Source of the DNA: Pseudomonas lactucae
Lineage (GTDB): Bacteria; Pseudomonadota; Gammaproteobacteria; Pseudomonadales; Pseudomonadaceae
DNA: 32,515 nt
Direction of reading: 5' to 3'
NCBI RefSeq assembly: GCF_016937615.1
Contig: NZ_JAFHKI010000015.1
Location: 1 to 32,515, forward strand
In this document: piece after piece, positions 27,098 through 32,515 of the stretch
Layout: each line of letters starts with the position of its first letter
Position numbering within the stretch: position 1 is the stretch's first letter
Made by a program: the position numbers and the translations under genes
The notes under the pieces: generated by a model
What the model saw: only the letters and a program-made list of their open reading frames with translations
Database searches by the model: none
What the model was told of the DNA's origin: nothing

Positions 27098-28564
27098 ATG
27101 AGCAGCACCTCTTCCGGCCAAAGCGCCGGCCAATTGGAAACGCGTGGCATCGAACCGGTCCCCGAAGGCGAGTGCAACGGCCACCCGCTGCAGCTGTTCT
27201 GGGTATGGTTTGCCGCCAATATCAGCATCCTCGGTTTGCCGCTGGGCGCGACGCTGGTGGCGTTTCGTGGCCTGGCGATCTGGCAGGCGATCATCGTGGC
27301 GATTCTCGGCGCCGCCGGTTCCTTTGCGGTGGTGGGTATCATCTCGATTGCCGGCCGTCGTGGCCGTGCGCCGAGCCTGACCCTGTCCCGCGCGATCTTC
27401 GGCGTACGCGGCAATATCGGGCCCACGCTGGTGTCGCTGATGTCGCGCCTGGGCTGGGAGACGGTCAACACCACCACCGCCGCATTCGTGTTGTTGTCGT
27501 TGTGTTCGATCCTGTTCGGTTCGGCGGTAGAGGCGAAAAGTGCACCGCTGCTGACGCTGATCTTTATCGGCATTTTCGTGCTGCTGACCCTGGCGGTTTC
27601 CGGCCTGGGCCATGCCACCCTGCTGGTGATCCAGAAGTGGGCCACCTACGTGTTCGGTGCGTTGAATATCCTAGTGGGCGGTTTCCTCTGCGCCACCATC
27701 GACTGGAGCGCCGTATTCAACGCCACACCGGCTCCGCTGAGCGCGATGATCATCGGCATCGGCACCATGGCCGCCGGTACCGGTATCGGTTGGGCCAATG
27801 CCGGCGCCGATATGTCGCGCTACCAGCACCGCAGCGTCAAGGCCGTGCGCCTGGTGGCATCCGCCGCGTTCGGTGCGGGCATTCCGCTGGTGTTGCTGAT
27901 CACCCTCGGCGGCCTGCTGTCGGTGGGTAACAACGACCTGGCCTCGGCCACCGATCCGATCATCGCGATCCGCGATATGTTGCCCACCTGGATGGCCGTG
28001 CCGTATTTGATCACCGCGTTTGGCGGGTTGCTGCTGTCCAATAACCTGTCGGTGTACTCCGCCGGTCTCACCACCTTGACCCTCGGTTTGAAGGTCAAGC
28101 GCGTGCATGCGGTGATTGTCGACATCGTGGCGATCTTCGCCGGTTCGATCTACTTCATGCTGATCGCCGACAGTTTCTACGGCCCGTTCATCACCTTTAT
28201 TTCGTTGCTGGCCGTGCCGATTACCGCGTGGGTCGGCATCTTTGTGGTCGACCTGATCCACCGTCACCACTACAGCGCCAAGGACCTGCTGGACGTCAGC
28301 CCAAGCAGCGCCTACTGGTATCGCGGCGGTGTGGAGTGGCGCGCGTTCGGCGCCTGGGCCGTGGCCATCGTGCTGGGGTTCAGCTTTACCACCATCGGCA
28401 CCACGGCCGAGAACATCTGGTTCGCCGGGCCGTTGTCCGACTCCTGGCTGGGCCATAACGGCCTGGGCTGGATCGTCACCTTCCTGGTTGCTGGCGGGAT
28501 ATATGCGGTACTGGGTGGCGCGACTGACCGTCGCCCGGCGTCAGTCGAGCGTGCGCATGTCTAG
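27098..28564 (+). CDS. NCS1-family permease (purine/cytosine-permease type)
   Basis: The 488-residue inner-membrane protein has about twelve hydrophobic segments and the features of the nucleobase:cation symporter-1 family, including LGWETVNTTT, GIGWANAGADMSRY and an FGGLLLSNNLSVYSAGL helix. NCS1 proteins import cytosine, purines, hydantoins, thiamine-like and vitamin B6-like compounds. E. coli yegT in the analogous operon belongs to a different transporter superfamily (nucleoside:H+ symporter), so this locus uses another carrier for a perhaps similar job. Eight bases of its end overlap the kinase ATG. The exact substrate is unclear. Confidence 0.88.
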   Translation: MSSTSSGQSAGQLETRGIEPVPEGECNGHPLQLFWVWFAANISILGLPLGATLVAFRGLAIWQAIIVAILGAAGSFAVVGIISIAGRRGRAPSLTLSRAIFGVRGNIGPTLVSLMSRLGWETVNTTTAAFVLLSLCSILFGSAVEAKSAPLLTLIFIGIFVLLTLAVSGLGHATLLVIQKWATYVFGALNILVGGFLCATIDWSAVFNATPAPLSAMIIGIGTMAAGTGIGWANAGADMSRYQHRSVKAVRLVASAAFGAGIPLVLLITLGGLLSVGNNDLASATDPIIAIRDMLPTWMAVPYLITAFGGLLLSNNLSVYSAGLTTLTLGLKVKRVHAVIVDIVAIFAGSIYFMLIADSFYGPFITFISLLAVPITAWVGIFVVDLIHRHHYSAKDLLDVSPSSAYWYRGGVEWRAFGAWAVAIVLGFSFTTIGTTAENIWFAGPLSDSWLGHNGLGWIVTFLVAGGIYAVLGGATDRRPASVERAHV

Positions 28565-29473
28565 ATTGCTGCACACCGGCCAGGTCATCGTCGACCTGGT
28601 CATGGCCCTGGACACCTTGCCCGTGAGCGGCGGCGATGTACTCGCCAAATCGGCCTGCTTCGAGGCCGGCGGTGGCTTCAATGTGATGGCTGCGGCGCGG
28701 CGCAACGGTTTGCCGGTGATGTATCTGGGGCGCCACGGCAACGGTCGTTTTGGCGATCTGGCGCGCGCGGCGATGCAGGCCGAGGGGGTTGAGATGGCGC
28801 TGACGGCCAGCAGTGACAAGGACACTGGCGTGTGTGTATCGCTGACTGAAGCCAGCACCGAACGCACCTTTATTTCCCACCTCGGGGCAGAGGGCGAACT
28901 CAGCGCCGAGGACCTGGCTCGGGTCATGCCGCAGGTTGATGACTACGTTTATGTCAGCGGCTACAGCCTGCTCCTTGAGGGCAAGGCGCAGCCGCTGATC
29001 GACTGGCTGTTGGCATTGCCACGGCAGTCGTGGTGGTGTTCGATCCGGGGCCGTTGGTCAAGGCAGCGGATTCGACCTTGATGCGCAAGCTCTTGCCACG
29101 TATCGACATCTGGACCAGCAATGGGCCGGAAGCATTGACGTTTACCGGTGCGTCGGACATCAGCGCCGCGCTGCCCGCGTTGAGCCTGCACCTGCCCGCC
29201 AACACCCTGCTGGTGGTGCGCGATGGGCCGAATGGCTGTTGGGTGGGGCGTGTGGGGCAGATCGAACACGTGCCGGGTTTCAAGGTGCGGGCCGTGGACA
29301 GCAATGGCGCAGGCGATGCGCATGCCGGGGTGTTTATGGCGGGATTGGCCAACGGTCTGGCACCGGCTGTGGCCGCACGGCGGGCGAACGCGGCGGCGGC
29401 GTTGGCGGTGACGCGGTGGGGGCCGGCGACCTCTCCTGGCACCTCTGAAGTTGACGCATTGCTAGCTGAATAA
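28557..29473 (+). pseudogene. PfkB-family sugar kinase, one apparent frameshift
   Basis: The gene encodes a ribokinase-like protein of about 305 residues after repair. The N-terminal part carries the GG substrate motif FEAGGGFNVMAAARRNG and GRHGNGRFGD. The C-terminal part carries DSNGAGDAHAGVFMAGL, with the catalytic aspartate of the GAGD anion hole. Near 29019-29022 the frame changes; adding one base restores LPxTAVVVFDPGPLVK. ATG 28557 overlaps the permease stop (ATGTCTAG), so all four genes form one translationally linked operon. E. coli yegV is the corresponding kinase. Likely role: phosphorylating the sugar released by the glycohydrolase. Confidence 0.85.
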
Positions 29474-29482
29474 ACACGAACA

Positions 29483-29518
29483 AAAATGTGGGAGGGGGCT
29501 ACACCCCTCCCACATTTT
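29483..29518. repeat. REP-type hairpin and terminator after the kinase gene
   Basis: AAAATGTGGGAGGGG (29483-29497) and CCCCTCCCACATTTT (29504-29518) are exact 15-bp inverted copies around a six-base loop. The core is shared with the REP pair at 106-185. The flanking T and A runs make it a plausible terminator for both converging genes. Confidence 0.85.
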
Positions 29519-29527
29519 GAGCTGTGT

Positions 29528-29905
29528 TCAACCGGCCTTCTTCAGCGCCGCGATCAGCTCATCCTTGCGCATCGTCGACCGCCCGGGAATGTTCTTGGCC
29601 CGCGCTTCCTTCATCAGGCTTTCCTTGGTCTGAGTCCCCAGCGAAGCACCGCTGTTGCGCGGATGCCCCTCCCGGCTGGCCGCCGCTCGCTTGGCCGAGT
29701 CCTGTCGGTCCTGGGCCTTCTTCGCCGGCGCCTTGCGCACGCCCCCACCGGCCTTTTCACCACCGCCGGACTGCTTGTTGACGGTGGCCCAGGCGCGGGC
29801 TTCGGCTTCGTCCTTGGACAAACCCTTGTGCTCATAACTGTCTTCGATATGAGCGGCTTTGCGCTTTTGTTCGGAGGTGTATTTGGCTTTGCTTCCACGA
29901 GGCAT
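29528..29905 (-). CDS. Small basic protein with Rho-N/SAP-like C-terminus
   Basis: The 125-residue protein begins MPRGSKAKYTSEQKRKAAH, has a coiled, charged N-terminal part (IEDSYEHKGLSKDEAEARAWATVNKQ), a Gly/Lys-rich linker, and a C-terminal Rho-N/SAP-type helix-turn-helix (LMKEARAKNIPGRSTMRKDELIAAL). Such proteins in Pseudomonas are often labelled plasmid stabilisation or Rho-N domain proteins, but no function is established that I can rely on. Nucleic-acid binding is a fair inference. ATG 29905 is preferred because upstream residues are not conserved-looking. Confidence 0.8.
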   Translation of the reverse strand: MPRGSKAKYTSEQKRKAAHIEDSYEHKGLSKDEAEARAWATVNKQSGGGEKAGGGVRKAPAKKAQDRQDSAKRAAASREGHPRNSGASLGTQTKESLMKEARAKNIPGRSTMRKDELIAALKKAG

Positions 29906-29954
29906 CGCGATACTCCTTCTGGCCCTGATCACCGGGCCAGACCAGATCAATGGA

Positions 29955-30221
29955 TTACTGAGTGCGTTCACCGTCGAGCTTGCGCGCCTCATCCACTCCC
30001 GACGCGGTCAGCTTGATCGGCAAGTTCAACGCATATTCGCCGGCGTCGTCGGTGGTCACATGACCATCCTTGATAAAACCGCGGTCCTGCAGGCCGGCCA
30101 ACACACCGGCCACTTCCTTTTCGCCACGGTAGTTGTCCAGCACCTCCTTGCCCAGGCCCTGTGGGTGGGCGTGCAACAGGCGGGTGAGGACTTCTTTTTC
30201 AAGGTTTTTATCGACGTTCAT
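29955..30221 (-). CDS. Hypothetical 88-residue protein, winged-helix-like
   Basis: The small acidic/basic-mixed protein MNVDKNLEKEVLTRLL has a predicted helix-turn-helix pattern (VLDNYRGEKEVAGVLAGLQDRGFIKDG followed by a strand), which resembles a winged helix. No domain can be named. A GAGGTATGC Shine-Dalgarno-like stretch precedes the ATG. It lies 49 bases upstream of the Rho-N-type gene and runs in the same direction, so the two may be cotranscribed. Confidence 0.65.
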   Translation of the reverse strand: MNVDKNLEKEVLTRLLHAHPQGLGKEVLDNYRGEKEVAGVLAGLQDRGFIKDGHVTTDDAGEYALNLPIKLTASGVDEARKLDGERTQ

Positions 30222-30272
30222 GCATACCTCTTCACTGGAAAATGATCGGGTGTCGGTCTTGCGTACGCAGGC

Positions 30273-30617
30273 TCAAGGCGCGGGTTGTTTCGGTGCGCCA
30301 GGGACGTTGGAATCATCACCCTTATTGACGCCGGGCTGATTAACGCCCGGGCCCATCTTGCCATTGCCGACAGCAGCAGGCGCCTGGCGCTGGGTGTCCT
30401 GGCCACGAGTGCGAGGGTCGGCGCCGTTATCGATGATCGCGCCACCATTGGTGTCGAGACCGGTACCCATCGAATCCTGGGATTCCTGAGTAGCGGGGCT
30501 TGGCGGGCTGCCGACCGGATCGGTCTGGCCGGTGGTCGAGCCGGCGGCAAATGCGCTCAGCGAAGCGGCGGACAGCAGGCCGGTGAGTGCGAGGGCAGCA
30601 AACTTGGCATTTTTCAT
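30273..30617 (-). CDS. Small secreted or periplasmic protein, Gly/Pro/Asn-rich
   Basis: The 114-residue protein has a clear signal peptide (MKNAKFAALALTGLLSAASL, cleavage probably after SAFA). The mature part is low-complexity, rich in Gly, Pro, Asn, Asp and Thr, with no cysteines. It looks disordered. It is preceded by a GGAG Shine-Dalgarno. The family is unknown to me; similar short periplasmic proteins are common in Pseudomonas and often respond to stress, but nothing here shows that. Confidence 0.75.
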   Translation of the reverse strand: MKNAKFAALALTGLLSAASLSAFAAGSTTGQTDPVGSPPSPATQESQDSMGTGLDTNGGAIIDNGADPRTRGQDTQRQAPAAVGNGKMGPGVNQPGVNKGDDSNVPGAPKQPAP

Positions 30618-30806
30618 GAGGGCGTCTCCATAGGATTAATGTCCTTACCCTTAATTGGTCAGTTTTCAATTATTGATCGTGCCTTGACGGCGACGAACGG
30701 CTTGCCCTTACCTGTAAGTTTTTGTGTGCCGGCGTCAGTAATTGCACTGCAATCAGTCATCAAAGCGCCTTAGTATGTGCACCTCAACATTGCCCAAGGC
30801 TTGCCC

Positions 30807-31286
30807 ATGACCATCGAGATTCGCCCTGCGGTGCCCAGCGATGCTGCGCAGATCCTGACGTTCATCACTGAACTGGCCGAGTACGAGAAAGCCCGGCATG
30901 AAGTGATCGCCAGTGTGGTGGACATTCAGCGCAGCCTGTTCAGCGAAGGCGCAACCGCCCATGGCCTGATCTGCTTGCGCGATGGCTTGCCGATTGGCTT
31001 CGCGGTGTTCTTTTTCAGTTACTCCACGTGGCTTGGCAGCAACTGCCTGTACCTGGAAGACCTGTATATCAACCCCGAACAACGCGGCGGCGGGGCCGGC
31101 AAGAAATTGCTGCGCCACCTGGCGAGGATTGCCTTTGATAACGGTTGCGCGCGTTTCGAGTGGAGCGTGCTGGACTGGAACGAACCGGCGATTGCGTTCT
31201 ACAAATCCATCGGCGCCCAGCCTCAGGAAGAGTGGGTGCGCTACCGCATGGAAGGTGATGCATTGCGCGACTTTGCCTTGGGCTGA
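30807..31286 (+). CDS. GNAT-family N-acetyltransferase
   Basis: The 159-residue protein carries the GNAT acetyl-CoA motif in EDLYINPEQRGGGAGKKLLRHLA (the R/Q-x-x-G-x-G/A loop), preceded by the beta strand GFAVFFFSYSTWLGSNCLYL. The C-terminal WNEPAIAFYKSIGAQPQEEW is also typical. This general shape resembles diamine/spermidine acetyltransferase-like or ribosomal acetyltransferase-like members, so the substrate cannot be named. ATG 30807 is chosen; a GTG/ATG further upstream would add ten residues. A terminator follows at 31301. Confidence 0.9.
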   Translation: MTIEIRPAVPSDAAQILTFITELAEYEKARHEVIASVVDIQRSLFSEGATAHGLICLRDGLPIGFAVFFFSYSTWLGSNCLYLEDLYINPEQRGGGAGKKLLRHLARIAFDNGCARFEWSVLDWNEPAIAFYKSIGAQPQEEWVRYRMEGDALRDFALG

Positions 31287-31300
31287 TTCACGCCTCCTTC

Positions 31301-31332
31301 AAAAAACCGGCCTTGAATAGGCCGGTTTTTTT
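31301..31332. terminator. Rho-independent terminator after the GNAT gene
   Basis: AAAAAACCGGCC and GGCCGGTTTTTT form a stem of 12 pairs around an eight-base loop (TTGAATA plus one), with T8 at the end. The A run on the opposite side makes it usable from both directions. Confidence 0.9.
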
Positions 31333-31369
31333 ATCGTTTTGTTCATAATGTGGGATGCAAATTTATATA

Positions 31370-31399
31370 TTGAGATATTTCTGAATCTGGGTTTATAGT
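31370..31399 (+). promoter_or_regulatory. Sigma-70 promoter of the SDR-araF operon
   Basis: TTGAGA (31370-31375) and TATAGT (31394-31399) are 18 bases apart, and the surrounding 60 bases are AT-rich, unlike the rest of the window. The SDR start codon lies 45 bases downstream of the -10 hexamer. No regulator site was identified with confidence. Confidence 0.6.
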
Positions 31400-31443
31400 C
31401 GACGGCATCAGCACTCACTACCAAAAATAAAACAGGTGAAGCG

Positions 31444-32265
31444 ATGCAGGCACAACCGTTGTCACTCCCTGCCGTGCCCGAGCCCACTTATGGCGAGCGG
31501 CTCAAAGGCAAGGTGGTGATCATCACCGGCGCCGCCCAAGGCATTGGCGAAGCGATCGTCGCGTGTTTCCAGGCGCAGCAGGCGCGGCTGGTCATCGCCG
31601 ATATCCAGGGCGAAAAAGTCGAGCGCGTTGCCGCCCATTGGCGCGAACGTGGCGCCGAGATTTACGCGCAAGCCATCGACATCACCGCCAACGAGCAGTG
31701 GCGCGCGCTGGTGAATGTGGCCATCGAGCGCTTTGGTCGCGTGGATGTGCTGGTCAACTGCGCCGGCGTCAACGTGTTCCGCGACCCCCTGGAAATGACC
31801 GACGAAGACTGGCGCCGCTGCTTCGCCATCGACCTCGACGGTGCCTGGTTCGGCTGCCGCGCGGTACTGCCGCACATGATCGAGCAGGGCATCGGCAACA
31901 TCATCAACATCGCCTCTACCCATTCCAGCCATATCATTCCGGGTTGCTTCCCGTACCCGGTGGCCAAGCACGGCTTGCTCGGCCTGACCCGCGCCTTGGG
32001 CATCGAATATGCGCCCAAGGGCATTCGCGTCAATGCCATCGCGCCGGGTTATATCGAAACCCAGCTCAACGTCGATTACTGGAACGGCTTCCCCGACCCC
32101 CACGCCGAGCGTCAGCGCGCCTTCGATTTGCACCCGCCCAAGCGCATCGGCCAGCCGGTCGAGGTGGCGATGACGGCGCTGTTCCTGGCTACCGACGAAG
32201 CGCCTTTTATCAATGCCACTTGCCTGATGATCGATGGCGGGCGGTCTGTGATGTACCACGACTAG
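31444..32265 (+). CDS. SDR dehydrogenase, possibly L-arabinose/D-galactose 1-dehydrogenase
   Basis: The 273-residue short-chain dehydrogenase has the NAD(P) motif TGAAQGIGEA (about residues 29-38), NCAGVNVF, catalytic Ser in INIASTHSSH, and Tyr-x3-Lys in YPVAKHG. It ends in the typical FINATCLMIDGG. It lies 35 bases before an AraF-like L-arabinose-binding protein gene under one promoter. Pseudomonads that oxidise L-arabinose start with a 1-dehydrogenase giving the lactone, so that role is an inference from context; SDR folds alone do not fix the substrate. The Shine-Dalgarno is AGGTGAAG. Confidence 0.82.
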   Translation: MQAQPLSLPAVPEPTYGERLKGKVVIITGAAQGIGEAIVACFQAQQARLVIADIQGEKVERVAAHWRERGAEIYAQAIDITANEQWRALVNVAIERFGRVDVLVNCAGVNVFRDPLEMTDEDWRRCFAIDLDGAWFGCRAVLPHMIEQGIGNIINIASTHSSHIIPGCFPYPVAKHGLLGLTRALGIEYAPKGIRVNAIAPGYIETQLNVDYWNGFPDPHAERQRAFDLHPPKRIGQPVEVAMTALFLATDEAPFINATCLMIDGGRSVMYHD

Positions 32266-32300
32266 TCCTTGAAACGCTCAATAACAAGAAGAGGTGCTCC

Positions 32301-32515
32301 ATGCTTGGCAAAAACAGGTTCAAGAAGACACTCGGTGCCCTGGCACTGGCGATGGCGTTCAGCGGCGTTGTATCGGCTGAAGAAGTGAAGATCGGCTTTT
32401 TGGTCAAGCAGGCTGAAGAACCGTGGTTCCAGACCGAATGGGCCTTTGCCGAAAAAGCCGCCCAGGACAAGGGTTTCAAACTCATCAAGATCGCCGTGCC
32501 CGACGGTGAGAAAAC
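32301..32515 (+). CDS. araF: L-arabinose-binding periplasmic protein AraF (partial, 5' end)
   Basis: The first 71 residues are present. They include a signal peptide (ALALAMAFSGVVSAEE) and the start of a periplasmic sugar-binding protein: KIGFLVKQAEEPWFQTEW and then IKIAVPDGEK. This N-terminal block is almost the same as in E. coli AraF, the binding protein of the AraFGH ABC transporter. The rest of the gene, and presumably araG and araH, lie outside the window. The ATG at 32301 follows GAAGAGGTG. Confidence 0.9.
   Translation, partial: MLGKNRFKKTLGALALAMAFSGVVSAEEVKIGFLVKQAEEPWFQTEWAFAEKAAQDKGFKLIKIAVPDGEK

Overview
The window looks like chromosome from a fluorescent Pseudomonas (P. fluorescens group). 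The evidence is high GC with strong G/C third-position bias, REP-type repeats typical of that group (106-185, 29483-29518), and a block running rne - rluC - HAD phosphatase - sppA - maf - yceD - rpmF - plsX - fabD - fabG - acpP - fabF - pabC - mltG - tmk - holB - tatD - TetR gene that follows the order I know from Pseudomonas, except that pilZ is absent between holB and tatD.

Left part (1-4643): the end of a sensor kinase, a frameshifted AraC-type regulator gene, and dctA (C4-dicarboxylate uptake). dctA has a textbook sigma-54 -24/-12 promoter and two near-perfect palindromes 41 bp apart upstream of it. An xdhC-like gene broken in three places and a MobA/MocA-like nucleotidyltransferase gene follow. 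A bidirectional terminator separates them from rne.

Housekeeping core (4670-21710): rne (minus strand) has a leader of about 0.7 kb and faces rluC. The yceD-rpmF-plsX-fabD-fabG-acpP-fabF-pabC-mltG-tmk-holB series makes ribosomal protein L32, phospholipid and fatty-acid precursors, the folate precursor PABA, a cell-wall transglycosylase and DNA-replication proteins. It starts at a consensus sigma-70 promoter only a few bases before the yceD start codon. acpP has a long, foldable leader upstream and a strong terminator downstream. The region beyond tatD holds a minus-strand sRNA locus that fits RgsA (P16). Its central segment is complementary to the acpP ribosome-binding site at 19 of 20 positions.

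Right part (22155-32515): a TetR regulator, a MoaA-type radical SAM enzyme, a DUF4823-like lipoprotein and a DUF1285-like protein. Then comes a compact operon of GntR/UTRA regulator, ADP-ribosylglycohydrolase, NCS1 permease and PfkB kinase, analogous in composition to E. coli yegTUVW but with a different transporter family. Three small minus-strand genes, a GNAT acetyltransferase, an SDR dehydrogenase and the start of an AraF-like L-arabinose-binding protein gene complete the window.

Caution on quality: four genes (AraC-type, xdhC, pabC, pfkB-type) contain six frame breaks. Every one is repaired by adding one base, mostly within a short G or C run. This looks more like base-calling error than biological decay, because pabC is a core gene.
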